A DNA stretch of 64,000 bases from Carnegiea gigantea (GCA_029747015.1 JAKOGI010000143.1:37501-101500); one strand, 5' to 3'. Shown: positions 1 through 12,000, numbered from the stretch's first letter. Notes: generated by a model not told the origin, from the sequence alone. Translations and numbers: made by a program.

Positions 1-238
1 TGTGGCAATTTCTTCCATTATTGATCAATCTGCTACAACACTCTTTTGACACAGTTGTCTTCTGGATAAATACGTGCATCAATGGCATGTCTCCGCAAGC
101 ATCACCCATTTTTTATTCACATTCTTTTAAAGTAGCTTCATCTATTGGTTCCGTATCTTGACTACTAGCAATCTCAAACAAGTTAAGAAGCACAAATAGG
201 ATGCATAAGTTGATGACTAAAATAGTTTTGGTGTCCAT
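1..238 (-). pseudogene. Prolamin-like secreted small protein, copy 1 (nonsense-mutated, cut by window edge)
   Basis: The minus-strand frame begins with ATG at 236-238 and runs off the left edge. It is close to the intact copy at 2053-2406: signal peptide starting MDTKTILVINL, then the Cys-rich segment ending in the CC and C.N..C part of the prolamin-like (PF05617, DD11/ECA1-related) pattern. The codon that is CAA in copy 2 (within ECEQKMG) is TAA here, so translation would stop just after the signal peptide and first cysteine. The frame is otherwise open to position 1. In the known family these are small secreted proteins, often of the female gametophyte. A recent single-base loss of function is the simplest reading; a base-call error is the alternative. 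Confidence 0.7.
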
Positions 239-310
239 AATGCTTACGAAAATCGTTTTTCCTTTTGATTATGTTTTTGAGTGTTACAAATCAAGTTTTG
301 ATGCAACCAC

Positions 311-320
311 GTATATATAA
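311..320 (-). promoter_or_regulatory. Probable TATA box of prolamin-like copy 1
   Basis: On the minus strand TTATATATAC lies about 75 bp before the ATG at 238. The same element is kept at the same distance in copy 2 (about 2480-2489). Confidence 0.45.
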
Positions 321-622
321 TTTATAGATTGGATGGAAATAAAGAAACCTTTCAACGAGCATACAAGATGTATGCTAATTATAGAATACTGAAAAATTTC
401 TTTCAACGATTTGCATCTATTTTGGTTGAGTATACTCTATAATTGGTGGGACTTACATTAGGCAACTAAATAAAGGATGAACAGTTATTTTTTTTTGGGG
501 GGGTTGGGGGGGATGCAATGAGTAAAGTTTAGGGAAGAACTGTTGAAAGATCTAATTCCTTACTTTTTTAAGCGGTCTAAGTTTTATGAGGAGAATTATT
601 CATGAAGAAATTGGGTCCTCTA

Positions 623-2052
623 GGAGCACTGGATAGAGTTCGATGCTGGATCCCCATAAGGCCGTGGGTCCTCAACGTAGACCGGTCTCCTCATACCATA
701 TGTTGAAATCTGATAGCATGAGACTCAAGCCTGTTTGAGCTTATGAAGTGTAAGATTATATGCATACGTGTATATATGTAACTCGTTTCAATTTCATAAT
801 AAAAATGCGTACTGAACCGTGAACATTTTGGTTTTTGCGGCTTTTAAAAGTGTTGCTTTGTCTTGGCTATCCCACTGGCCACATAGCTAGTGAGACATCA
901 AACCTGCCTAAGAAAAGTAACGAGGCCCAATACCATTGAGTTTTCGGCCTAATTATCCTTGGCTTTCCTTGTAAACCATAGTCAATCCAACTATACATCA
1001 ACTTTGAGCAAAACACTCAATCTAAAAGAGAATTAAAGTTCCTCATATATGAAATAAAACAATTTAAATTAAAATTGATATTAAATGGAAGCGAATAGGC
1101 CATGCTTGAGCTTTGTACTCCAAGCAACTTTTTTTTTCAAAGAAATATAACATGACAAACTTCCATTATATATTTGTGGACCAATGCTTTGTGGGCAAAC
1201 CATTTGTGGACGGGCAACGATCAGGTCTGTGGAGTCTGAACGATCGGTGGCTGATGTGTGAATAAGAGATGGAAAACTGAAAAGTGGCTTATAGATGATG
1301 GCTTATGAGCAACAACTTGAAAAGAGAGATTTTTACGGTTTTTATAGGAGTGCGTATCTCGCTCGTGCATGACAAATTATTACGTATGTGTCACATGAAA
1401 GTATATACTCTCAAGTATACAATATAAACATGCGTGCACATAACATGATGTGGGATTGACATTATATATAATTGCTGACGTGGCCTCCTTATTCCGCGAC
1501 AAGTTACTGTGTGACGGTCTCATGCATCACTTATTTATATTTCAATTAGACACACACTCTCTCTCTTCTCTAGTGATTTAATGAGTCATTTTACCTCTTT
1601 TCTCAGGTTTCACAAATAAAAATAATAAAAATTATATATATCATGCAATAAATATTTTACCTTAGCTTGCACCAAACTAAACGACGAAAAATTTGATAAG
1701 AAAATTTATTTTCCTTCAAAATACATTTTATGATTCTCTATGAAAATCATCCCCCGACCAGACACTACCTAGATATAAATAAAAATTGAACACAATATAA
1801 GGGGTATCCAGAAAAATGCAACAATTATATTATTATAATAAATCTCATACAAGCAGCTTATTTAATTAACTTATACATATTACTACGACTTGCAAACAAT
1901 GACTTTTAATCCACATCCATATAATTTAAAATCTTCCATCAATGTCAGATCTAACTTTCAATCATGCGGGCTTGGATTATATTATTCAATCTATAAATAT
2001 GTCAAAAATATAGGATCGACCTCCATGTTTCCAGAAGAGTAAGATCTATATT
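623..2052. other. Intergenic AT-rich DNA, no gene recognised
   Basis: No open frame with family features is visible on either strand. The stretch is AT-rich with scattered short homopolymers, and separates the two prolamin-like copies. It includes the 3' flank of copy 2 (about 1800-2052). Confidence 0.6.
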
Positions 2053-2406
2053 TCATGCAATTTGACCATCTTTCTCACATTTCAACCAAACTTCGTTGTG
2101 ATTTTCCATTATTTTTGGCCTTCTGTGTTCGAATTGCTTTGCACGTAGTATCGATTCTGTCAAAATATTATGACAGTTTCTCCCATTGTTGATTAATTTG
2201 CTACAACACTCTTTTGACACAGACGTCTTCTGGACAAATACGTGCATCAGTAGCATGTCTCCGCAAGCCTCACCCATTTTTTGTTCACATTCTCTTAAAG
2301 TAGCTTCATCTATTGGATCCGTATCTTGACTGCTGACGATCTCAAAAGAGTTAAGAAGTACAAATAGGATGGATAAGTTGATGACTAAAATAGTTTTGGT
2401 ATCCAT
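2053..2406 (-). CDS. Prolamin-like (PF05617/DD11-type) secreted cysteine-rich protein, copy 2
   Basis: This intact single-exon frame encodes 117 aa. Residues 1-26 form a signal peptide (MDTKTILVINLSILFVLLNSF, then SS-Q). The mature part has six cysteines in the order C..C..CC..C..C, at about residues 40, 48, 67-68, 78 and 110, typical of the prolamin-like domain of DOWNREGULATED IN DIF1 11 and related egg-cell or ovule-secreted proteins. That family is small, intronless and secreted, and this gene matches in length. The start is chosen because the ATG directly precedes the hydrophobic segment and a TATA box lies about 75 bp upstream. It is a tandem copy of the gene at 1-238. A specific role cannot be assigned; reproductive secretion is inferred from the family only. 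Confidence 0.75.
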   Translation of the reverse strand: MDTKTILVINLSILFVLLNSFEIVSSQDTDPIDEATLRECEQKMGEACGDMLLMHVFVQKTSVSKECCSKLINNGRNCHNILTESILRAKQFEHRRPKIMENHNEVWLKCEKDGQIA

Positions 2407-2479
2407 AATACTTACAAAAATCTTTTTTCCTTTTGATTGTGTTGTTGAGTGTTACAAATCAAGTCTCGATGCAACCATG

Positions 2480-2489
2480 TATATATAAT
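2480..2489 (-). promoter_or_regulatory. Probable TATA box of prolamin-like copy 2
   Basis: A TATATATA-type run about 75 bp upstream of the ATG at 2406 is conserved in position and sequence with copy 1. Confidence 0.5.
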
Positions 2490-2785
2490 TCATAGATTGG
2501 TCAGAAATAGCGAAACTTTTGAACAGACAACAAAGATTGCATGCTAATTATAGAAGACTAAGAAATTTTCTTTCAACGGTTTCCATGTATTTTTGGTTGA
2601 GTCGCCTCTATAATTGGTGGGTTTACATTGGCAAACTAAAAAAGAATGAAAAGATTTTTTTTTTTGGGGGGGCGGGGGACAATGACTAAAGTTTAGAAAA
2701 GAATGTTCAAAAATGTAATTCCTGACTTTTTAAAGGCCTCCATGTTTATGCAGAGAATTATTCATGAAGAAATTGGGTTCTACGT

Positions 2786-3749
2786 AATCAAGATATCCTA
2801 ATCAATTTACTGTGTAGAGTTGATTAGACGAATTAATAGTCCTCTTACGTATATATATGTGTATGTAAGAAGCCCCTCTAATCTTTCAACACATACCATT
2901 CTCACAAATTTTTTTATTAATGGTTTTACTTTTTTTTTAAAAAGTTAATACCTTAAATTGATACCATATTAATGTCATCTTCAAAATCAAAAAATTGAAA
3001 ATAACATATTTTGCATAAATTAGGACGCAATGTTAAGTTTTATGGAAAGGTCACCGCGGTTTTATCGAATGCTATTTTTATGACAGCTACGACCCAATTA
3101 AGTGTAAGCTTGCACGTTTTACATGTAAGCCTGGTTTGACGGTGATATTATTGTACGCCAAAGTCCATGGGCCTCTAACTAATCGACTAATGATCATTTT
3201 TTGGGTTCAGAAACAGGGCCTATGGCCCAAGAAGAAACTTTTGGCGGTGTTTAACAAACCGGGCCCAAGGAGGCCCTATAAATTATCCAACAATTCAACA
3301 CTAGCTTTGATACATAGGGGGGAGGGGGTTCAATAATAAATAGTACAGCTTTCTGAGATAGAATCGACCATATGATCAATGGCAGAGATATCGCTAGCAT
3401 TGCCAAATCGGAGTATTTGGATGCCAAAGATTGAGGTTACCGACGACGGTGGATACTTTCGGATATTGTAGGGTTAATGTTGTAATTTACTAAGTTCCAA
3501 TTTTTTTAGATTAAGGCTCATGATTTTGCTAAAATACTAACTAATTTCGGGACAACCCAATGAGTTTTTAAGGACATAAAAATGTACGATTGAGATCCCA
3601 ACTCTTTTTCCTTCAACTGATGCCGTTAAATTGCTTCTTAAATTTTTGTTTGAATTACCCAGATTTTTGATTCAACCTTTTTCGATTTTAATTTGTCATA
3701 TTTTCACACAATCAGAGCTGCCACATGGCAATCTAGACTGAGATATTGA
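2786..3749. other. Intergenic, no gene recognised
   Basis: The only open frame of note (3136-3336, plus) has no signal peptide, no domain and no paralogue in the window, so I do not call it. A short G-rich tract lies near 3317-3329. Confidence 0.5.
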
Positions 3750-4058
3750 GGGCTTATTCGTTATGAGCATATTAAATCAGCTACCTACTTCGACTTGATT
3801 CAATTTGCTCAAACCTGCTAACTATTAATCAAATTACCTTCAATTTGCTCTAATCTGATCAGACATGTTAACTGCTAGTCAAATCTGCTTCAATCCACTC
3901 ACAAACTTGCTTCTAAACTGTTTTAGTCTGCTAACTACTAGTCGAATATGCTTCGACCTGTTGATACCAGTTTTCTGCTGGTCTAATCTGCTCAAACCTT
4001 CTCTAGCCTGTTCTATTATACTTTCTGCTCATCTAATATACTTATAGCGAACAGACCC
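3750..4058. mobile_element. Candidate TIR element (MITE-like) with degenerate internal repeats
   Basis: The left end GGGCTTATTCGTTATGAG and the reverse complement of the right end, GGGTCTGTTCGCTATAAG, agree at most positions, giving imperfect terminal inverted repeats of about 25 bp. The inside is built of diverged direct repeats carrying CTGCT, CTAACTACTAGTC and AATCTGCTTC motifs with irregular spacing of about 40-63 bp. A target-site duplication is not clear, so the superfamily is left open (the GGG-CTGTT end recalls PIF/Harbinger). Confidence 0.45.
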
Positions 4059-4373
4059 GAAGCCTCTCCAGGCAAACTAATGGCCCCAATAGCTTAGAGT
4101 TTGGGGTCCAGTCGTTTTCTTTATAAATCATGAATACTCTGTCTATATGTCAGCCCAACAATTAATCTAGCGTAGACAACTAAAGTACCTCATGTAAGAA
4201 AGAAACAATTACAGATGGGAACTTGGGAAGTGAATAGGTCAGGTTTGAATTTTGTACACTGGGCGACTCTTTTAGACAAGTAAATACACTCACCAGATGA
4301 CAAAACTGGTACTTCCTACATCACCTTACAAATTCACTATCCTTTAAACTCAATAGTATCTACAGTATTGCAC

Positions 4374-5110
4374 TCACCAACCGGCTGAATTGCTAATGCT
4401 AGTCCACCAAGCAATAGGAAGCCATATATAGCACATAAACAGAAACACCACACAGCACATAATCAGATAATTAACGGGCCTGATACGTTCTCCTTCATTG
4501 GTATCACCATGTCCTCTCTCATTGGGAAATGGCAAAAAAGAGTACCTTAACTGGCAATAAGACGTTGTGCATGTAACTACCCCTTCCGCGCCATCGAAAA
4601 TATTCGACGATGCCTTAATTTGACCTAGCGAATATCTTAAACAATCTTCGCAGTCATTCCCAACCATGTCAGGATTGCACTGAGCCGCGCCGTGTATTCT
4701 TGTCTCTGCTTTAACATTTACATCCTTTGTCGCATAGCCCACCAGCTTAGAGCCATCGCTAGTGCTACGGTTGAAAGTTGCACATCAATCACTGCTTCCA
4801 AAGTCGACGACAACATTTGGCTGAATTCTCGGTAGTGTGGCAGTTTTCGCCCCTTGGATTGTCTGAATCCGTTAGGTACGCCATCAGTGTTCATCGAAAA
4901 CATTCTGTACGTTGAATTTGTCTGAATATACAAACATGCAGTCAGCCGAGATAGCACTCCCTTATGTGCGATTGTTGATTGCAGTGCGTTTCTTGGTCAA
5001 GTGTTGTGAGAGTTTCAACACAAGACTGGCACTCTTGAGGGTCGAACGGACCTCAACACATGTAAAACGCGTACATAGTATCGGTGCCCCCCATGAAATT
5101 AATTGAATGT
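4374..5110 (-). pseudogene. Decayed DUF26 (Gnk2-type) ectodomain gene
   Basis: Pieces of a cysteine-rich secretory/receptor protein lie in order on the minus strand but in different frames. About 5100-5000 encodes a first-DUF26 core with ECQSCVETL (the C-x2-C part). About 4957-4720 encodes the inter-domain part with STLEAVID. 4742-4374 encodes a second DUF26 core, AAQCNPDMVGNDCEDCLRYS (C-x8-C-x2-C), followed by CQLRYSF. The last frame ends in a hydrophobic segment (about residues 90-112) that could be a membrane anchor. At least one frameshift and an in-frame stop break the gene, and no kinase exons follow. It is probably a relic of a CRRSP, PDLP or CRK ectodomain. Confidence 0.65.
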
Positions 5111-5337
5111 TGTGATAAACTAACATAGTATTTCAACCTACCTTAAGAAGCAGCACGTTATTGAGTTGGTCAATCACACATTAATTTTCTTCGTTTTTTT
5201 TTTCCTTTTTTGTTGGATCATAATCGAACCACTTGTACATTGACGTATCGCATACTACAATACCTTCGTAGACAATTAATAGTTTCTGATTCATAATCAA
5301 CAAAATTCAAAATCTAATATGTGCATTATATATGTTT

Positions 5338-5713
5338 TTAGGAGGGTACACTGTTTGAATCAATGTGACCATTCTTCTTGCAAAGGTTCCAAACTTCATT
5401 ATGCCTTTTCATTATTTCCTGCTTCTTTTGTCCAACATATTCTCCTCTTCTCAGGATTGCATTTGTAAGATTGTCGTGGCAATCTCTTCCTGCTTTCGTC
5501 AATAGTTGGCAACATTCATGGTAAACGATTCCCCCTTTCAATAAATATATACGAATATATTATATCGCCACAAATATTTGTTAGCTTGTGCTCACAACCT
5601 ATAACAGTCTCTATACTTGGGGCAGGAACTGGTTGAGTGATTGTAATTCGAAACATGCTAAGAATCATAAAGATGATGGCCAGCTTCACGACTAGAATAC
5701 TTTTTGACTCCAT
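5338..5713 (-). pseudogene. Prolamin-like gene, left arm of inverted pair (frameshifted)
   Basis: The probable start is the ATG at 5711-5713 (MESKSILVVKLAIIF), a signal peptide leading into IETVIGCEHKLTNICGD. The downstream half, HECCQLLTKAGRDCHDN through WNLCKKNGHID, lies in another frame ending at 5338. Compared with the right arm, one extra G is present in the run at about 5533-5537 (AAAGGGGGAAT here, AAAGAGGAAT there), which shifts the frame between the second and third cysteines. Otherwise the coding sequence is well kept. It belongs to the same broad family as the gene at 2053-2406. Either a young pseudogene or a homopolymer base-call error. Confidence 0.65.
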
Positions 5714-5949
5714 GAGATACAAAGAAAATATGTTTTTTCTCTCTTTTAGAATTGTTAAGTGTTTTTGTCTCTCTCTCTTTTTTTTAAAAACAAACAAAAG
5801 TCCTACAGATTAGGCTAGTAATCTACGAAATTGGATGATAAAAGCAACTCTTGCTATGTCACATATTTATAGCAAATGCAAGCGCTAAGAAATATCTAAT
5901 CATATGAAAGATCGTAACGTATACCTATTTAAGAAAATAACGAAAACTC
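5338..5949. repeat. Inverted repeat, left arm
   Basis: This arm contains the prolamin-like gene plus about 235 bp of upstream DNA. Its reverse complement matches 6191-6793, including the promoter-side block around gtatacctatttaagaaaat. The arms are about 600 bp long and separated by about 240 bp. Confidence 0.75.
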
Positions 5950-6190
5950 ATTTTATTTTATTATGTACATACAAGATGATATTTTATTGTAATTAAAATA
6001 CATGCATAGTAAGGGTTCACACAAGAGGATATTGAGAAATTTCAAAGCGAAAAGATCATTTAGAAGTTTTTTCTAGTTTGAACTTTTCACTCATGCAAAG
6101 ATTAAAAACATTCTCCTTAACAGATATATTTCGTACTATATATTTAGCAGTTTTTCTTTGACATTTATTATGCCCAACAACAAACAAAAA

Positions 6191-6793
6191 GAGTTTTCAT
6201 TATTTTCTTAAATAGGTATACGTTACTTTCCATATGTGCAGATGTTTCTTAACCGTTGCATTTGCTATGAATATGTGACATAGCAAGAGCTACTTTTATC
6301 ATCCAATTTCGCAGATTGCCAGCATAATCTCTAGGACTTTTGTTTGTTAAACAAAAAAAGAGACAAAAAAACTTATACAATTTTAAAAGAGAAAGAAAAG
6401 CATATTTTCTTTGGATCTTATGGATTCAAAAAATATTCTCGCGTGAAGCTATCCATCATCTTTATGATTTTTAGCATGTTTCGAATTAAAACCAGTCAAT
6501 CAATTCCTGCTCCAACCATAGAAACTGTTATAGGTTGTGAGCACAAGCTAACGAACATTTGTGGTGAAATAACGTATTCATATATATTCATTGAAAGAGG
6601 AATCATTTCTCACGAATGTTGCCAACTATTGACGAAAGCAGGAAGAGATTGTCACGATAACCGTACAAATGCAATCCTAAGGAGAGGAGAATACGTCGGG
6701 CAAAAGAAGCAGGAAATAATGGAAAGGAATAATAAAGTTTGGAATCTTTGCAAGAAGAATGGACACATTGATTCAAAGAGCTTACCGTTTTAA
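6191..6793. repeat. Inverted repeat, right arm
   Basis: Reverse-complement partner of 5338-5949. Divergence is modest and spread evenly, and each arm carries its own indels, so the duplication is not brand new. Confidence 0.75.
6420..6793 (+). pseudogene. Prolamin-like gene, right arm of inverted pair (frameshift in signal peptide)
   Basis: The ATG at 6420 aligns with the left-arm start and encodes MDSKNILA, then hits TGA because one base of the left-arm GTC codon is missing here (GC before GTGAAG). After that the frame is fully open to 6793: hydrophobic VKLSIIFMIFSMF, then C..C, HECCQLL, DCHD and WNLCKKNGH, giving the complete six-cysteine prolamin-like pattern. A longer open frame can be drawn from 6344, but it replaces the signal-peptide start with a charged lysine-rich leader and is unlikely to be secreted. 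The two arms are disrupted at different places. Confidence 0.65.
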
Positions 6794-7795
6794 AAGCATT
6801 CCAAGCATGATTGTGAACTGTATCTACTATAAATTAAAAGTTGCTATCTATGACTATGTTTTGGTATGTGATATGTAAGTGCACATTGATCATATTCATG
6901 CCACAGTAACATTGTAATGTTTGATAAATTTGACACCGAAAGACCCAAAGGCATCAAGTTTTAAAAGTAATGCTGAAGGCACCACAATCTAGTTTGGAAC
7001 ATTAAAAACGACCTATTTGTTCATGTGATTAAAGGAGCATAAAAAACATACACCTTGAGTGGCTCGGCTCACACGATTCCAGTCACGCAAATTATCAACA
7101 AATACTTGCTAAAAGAAAACACGAACAATTCCAGTTATACAAATTATCAACAACTATCTATTTGAACTGAATAACAAAATCACTACAATCTAATTTTGGA
7201 TTTTCTTCCCTATTTGCTGATGGAAGACAGGTGCCTTCACTGGCTGACATAATTCCAGCCATAAAATCAAGAACATACTGGTTGGAGATGATTGCACATC
7301 TAAGCTTACCTGGACAAAAATGCCATCAATTCATCAATTTTCTTACCAATTTACCTCTAACTAAGTTAATGTGTTTACTTTTATGCCACTATGTTTGGTA
7401 CTTATTTTCCCAATTTGCCACTGCGTAACTATGCAACGTTTTGTTCCGGTGGGAAGTTGGGGGCCTGATGTCTAATTAGTAGATGTGAAAAAGCAAATTA
7501 CTTGGTGGCGTATCTTTTCCAAAATACTGTACATATAGTGACATTAAGATTTATTTTGGCTTTTACTCTTGATGTTGTCTTTCCACAAACTGGTATGCTC
7601 TGATAGCCCGGACTTCATTTCTGAATCGTTTGGCTGTTTGCAGGCAACAAATGCCGGCTACCAACCATAACAACATAGAAGAACGACAATTATCTTGCTA
7701 TAAGACACTTAAGTATCTTATTTTGACTTAAAAATTATATTATTATTTATAAAATTGAAAAAATTGATATAATTTTGAACCCGCATTTCGTTGAC
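6794..7795. other. Intergenic, no gene recognised
   Basis: AT-rich sequence. The small plus-strand frame 7231-7428 shows no domain or signal peptide and is not called. Confidence 0.5.
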
Positions 7796-7799
7796 TTTT

Positions 7800-8386
7800 A
7801 TGAGGAACAACATGAGTATAGACAATAATCCTGACACAGTCTGCGGCTATTACTTCTGGAGGGGAGACTTTCCCGACCAAACTTGCCATAATTTCATCCT
7901 CAATGGTTGATGCCATTCGATTTGCCTAGGAAGCCAATTTGTAAATATTAGGACGGAATTTTCTGCTCTGAAAAGTGCAAGTTTCGCTATGCAAGTCACT
8001 CCATGTACAGAGTCTGGGAGCGATCTTTTGGTCGATCTTGGGGAAATGGTGTCAAAGTCAAATTATCAGCTCTGTTCAATCGAACATTCTCAGCTACGAT
8101 GGAAGCCATGATTGATGACATGACCACCGGCGACACTAAATTGGCGTTTGCCACCAAGGAGGCTACTGATTTCGGAGATCAGAAACCATACAGCCTGGCT
8201 CAGTGCACGCCTGATACAGCTTGTGTCAATTGCACCCCCTGTTTAACAAAAGCGTTTCTGCTCTTTGGAGTTGTTGCAATGGTTACCACTTACCAGGGTG
8301 GGATGGCTATGTTCCCCAACTGTCAGCTGAGATATGACAATCGATCGTTCTATGCTCTAGAGCAAAGTAGCCCAAGCAACGGCTAG
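7800..8386 (+). pseudogene. Decayed DUF26 ectodomain gene, plus strand
   Basis: About 7810-7900 encodes a first-DUF26 fragment (VCGYYFWRGDFPDQTCHNF, keeping C-x8-C). Then come a stop and frame changes. From about 7965 one frame runs to 8386 with EKCKFRYASHS, SATMEAMIDDM, FATKEATDF, AQCTPDTACVNCTPCL and CQLRYDNRSFY, a second DUF26 domain. It ends at a stop soon after the domain, with no transmembrane or kinase exons, so the ancestor was probably a secreted CRRSP-like protein. It faces away from the similar relic at 4374-5110. Confidence 0.65.
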
Positions 8387-9087
8387 GGTCTAAGACCACC
8401 AAATCTTTCATTTCTCTACTCTGCCGCGCTTCTGCTGACGTACATGTAATACCATTACTTCTTTCTTGATTAGGACTTTAATCAGTTTGTCAAACTAAAT
8501 AATGTGTTGGTCCTCTTTGGCATCTATGTTGTCTCTGTTTCAGCAGATAAATTTATAATTTTACTTTAGTTCCAACATTTTAAAAAAAAAAGTATGTTAT
8601 ACGATGCTTTTGTTTTCTGCCATTCATGGGCATCTCCAGACTACGACCCAGTTATGCAATTTTTTTAGAAGCAAATGTTTAAAATATAGATGCATAAAAA
8701 GGCACATCAGAAGAAGTGAAGTTCTAACTGAAGATGATGCATAACAGCAACGATGCAAAGCTGATTTCAACATCTGCAGGTAAACACATCAACTTACACT
8801 CTTTTCTTCACTCTCATGTACTACTTAAATGAGGCAAGTGGCCGTGAAATCGATACAAATTGACCACGCTGATCGCACTGACAGATGCGTGATTCATAGT
8901 TGATTACTTAAATCCATACCTGGTTTAGCGGACTGATTATTCTACAAAGTACAAGATCCCTTCCTGACTGCTGGGGCTGCGTTATTGGCTAAATCTTGCC
9001 AGCTCCATATCACAACCTTTGTAATTATACAATACATTTCACCTTCCATCGAAACAAGATCCATCTCTTAGTTTAGGCCATCATGGC
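8387..9087. other. Intergenic; 3' flank of CRK A
   Basis: No coding signal is visible. The region lies between the DUF26 relic (plus) and CRK A (minus), so both genes end into it. Confidence 0.5.
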
Positions 9088-12000
9088 CTATCTGGGTTCA
9101 ATGTCAGTGACGGATGCTTCATTCACGGACCAGGGCACAGACTGGCTTGTCGATTGATCAGGCCCAATGCCTCTGATGAAGTTCGATCCTGTTGTGGACT
9201 TAATGAAGAAGGCAGGTTGCTGAGGCACGGGGAGAGTGACGGTTTCGCTCTCCAGCATGAGTACTGCCATTGCCATTGTAGGTCTGTCATCAATGGACTC
9301 TTGAACACATAACAATCCAAGGTGTAAGCACCTCATAACTTCGCTCTTTGAGCATGAATTTCTTATTGTTGGATCCACAAACTCCAATGGCACTCCATCC
9401 CTCCATTGCTTCCATGCCTGTAAAATTTTCAGTTTTCAAAGAGCATTCAAATTAATTCCGAAGCAAAAGGGTAGAACTGAACTACACCGATGCCCTGACT
9501 AAATAGCACTAATTAGTGTGCATTACTCCTTGAATTGTAAAAAGGAAATGGGTACTTACATAGCTTAGAAGGTCCTCAGCATAGCCAGATTCATAGAAAT
9601 TACTGTTCTTCTTGCCACTTATAATCTCCAAGATCAGCACACCAAAACTGTATACATCTGATTTAACAGAGAATTGTCCATGCATGGCATACTCAGGAGA
9701 CATGTAGCCACTGGAAGTCCATGTTTTGTTGGTTAATTCACCACTAAAAATGTAATCGTTACCCTAAGCATAGAACAATAGCAGATACTCCAGAGGAGAT
9801 CTTCTTGGGTTCTCGAGTATACGAAAATCCAAAAGACCCCTAATATTCAAAGAGGTTTTAAATGTGTTTAATTTGTAGACATTAGCAACAAATTGGAAGG
9901 AATACTCACTAAGTCCCAACAACTCTACTTGTATTGCCTTGTGTTTGATCCACACCAAAGATTCTTGCCATCCCAAAATCTGAAACTTTGGGGTTCATAT
10001 CCACATCCAACAAAATGTTACTTGCTTTAAGATCACGATGAATGATTCTAAGACGAGAATCTTGGTGGAGATACACCATGCCACGAGCAATTCCTGCTAT
10101 GATTTTGTATCGTTTACTCCAATTCAATTGTCCTTGTTTCTCTGGATCTATACATCACAATATACCATGTTACTGAAAATATAAGCTGACAAATGATCTT
10201 CTGCATATTAAGATGAGTTAAATGCTTCTTTTTCATACCGAACAGAAAATAGTCGAGGCTTTTATTGGGCACATATTCATAAACAAGTAGCTTTTCTTCG
10301 CCTGCTACACAAAATCCCAACAATCTAACCAAATTTCGATGCTGAAGCTTGGCGACCACCAACACCTCATTCTTGAATTCCTGTATGCCTTGCCCTGAGC
10401 TTCTAGACAACCTTTTGACTGCTATTACTTGCCCTTCTGGTAGACTTCCCTGAGAAAAGGAACAACCAACATGAACCCATTTTACAAAACTTATATTCAG
10501 AATAACAAGCTTCTCTGATTCCTTTTCTTTCTCGCAGTGTTACCTTATAAACACCTCCAAATCCACCTTCTCCCAATTTGTTCTCATCTGAGAAATTATT
10601 TGTCGCGGATTGAAGGGTGGCTAGATCATATTGCAAAGACTCAACATTGGTGAAATCCTCACCTATTGCACCAATTAAAATCATATCAAAATGGGCAAAA
10701 TTTGATTCAGCAGCATGCACATTTCAAGATTTTGATTTGTTCTCTTTGCTTACCACGCTCAAAAGCCACAGGGTCATACTTCTTAGCCTTCTTGGTAATA
10801 AGACAAGTGCCTGTGACAAGTACAGCCAATGAGACAACGGCTACCGGAACAACAATGGCTGCGATAGTCTTGCCCGATACTTTCTTCTTTCCTGCAGTGG
10901 TTTACTCATCATCACATGAAGCAACAAATAATATTACGAACACAGATCCCATGGCCACTTTTGAGTCTAGTGGGCATTTTGAAGGTACATGTTGAGTTAC
11001 ACACATAATACAACCCACTTTGAGCCCTGTGATTTACAAAAATATTCAATGTAGATCCTATTTTAGCAACGTCTGGTATATTCATGCACAGATAATCTTA
11101 AAATTATTTGTTTTAAACTTTTGGTCGATTTGATTTCTTAATATAAACACTGTGAATTTAAAATTTGGAACTGCTTAAAATTGACAACGATATGGTCCAT
11201 ACCAAATAATGTGAGACCCGTATCAGGATCACGGGTTGGGCAAGGAGTAGTTGCTGTGGACCTGTCGTATTAGTTAAATACACAAGTGGATGCTTGACTT
11301 TATGCGCTTGACTTTGGGTCAACGACGGAATCTTCATTTGTCAGTCGTTACGTTTCACAAATGCTTTAGGGTGAGAAAGCTGGATTGATGCTGATGTTAG
11401 GCACTGAGCAGTTGCTTAAACAATATCTTGATTTATGCCGCTCTTGATAAGGTTACCCGAAGGTCGCTGGGTCACCATTACCCATTTACCACTACGTTTT
11501 TAACCTGGTTTAGCCTATATTTTCTTTTAGAATCAAGGACAAGTGAGTTGGTGATATATGTTTTACTCAAGCAGAATCTTAATTAGTAGCATTCCTAAGG
11601 TTGGATATTATGATTGTAAAAATTTGAAAAAACTGGAAAATTTTCATCTTATAAGCCAAGTATTATAATAAAACGATATACAAGTCTGAAGTCTTATTAT
11701 AAGATACTTGTTTTGAAACATTATATTATCATTTATTAAATTAAAAAAAGATGGCATAATTAAATAGGAAAAGTGTGTTATTACTTAAAAATTGTGCAAA
11801 ATTACTTTTTTATCATAATTTTTGACAACCATAAAATTACGGTCAAAATTAGGGCGGGCAAAAATTCATGTTCGGGTCGAATTCGGATCAGACAAATCGG
11901 ACAATGTTAAAATTCGGACAAGAAATTGATGTCCAATACCCGATCTTTTTCGAATCAGACAATTCAGACACAGCCGAATTCGAGTCTAAATCGGGTTCGA

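Larger units (their letters stand above)
1..622. repeat. Tandem segmental duplication, first copy (pairs with about 2168-2785)
   Basis: The prolamin-like gene and about 380 bp of its upstream DNA match 2168-2785 in direct orientation, at an offset of about 2,168 bp. The match includes the TATA-like stretch, a T-run/G-run tract (about 488-512 versus 2656-2678) and a shared stretch reading catgaagaaattggg, where similarity stops. The left end lies outside the window. Confidence 0.75.

Noticed and set aside
3136..3336. 66-codon plus-strand frame
   Set aside because: No signal peptide, domain or paralogue; start lacks any supporting context.
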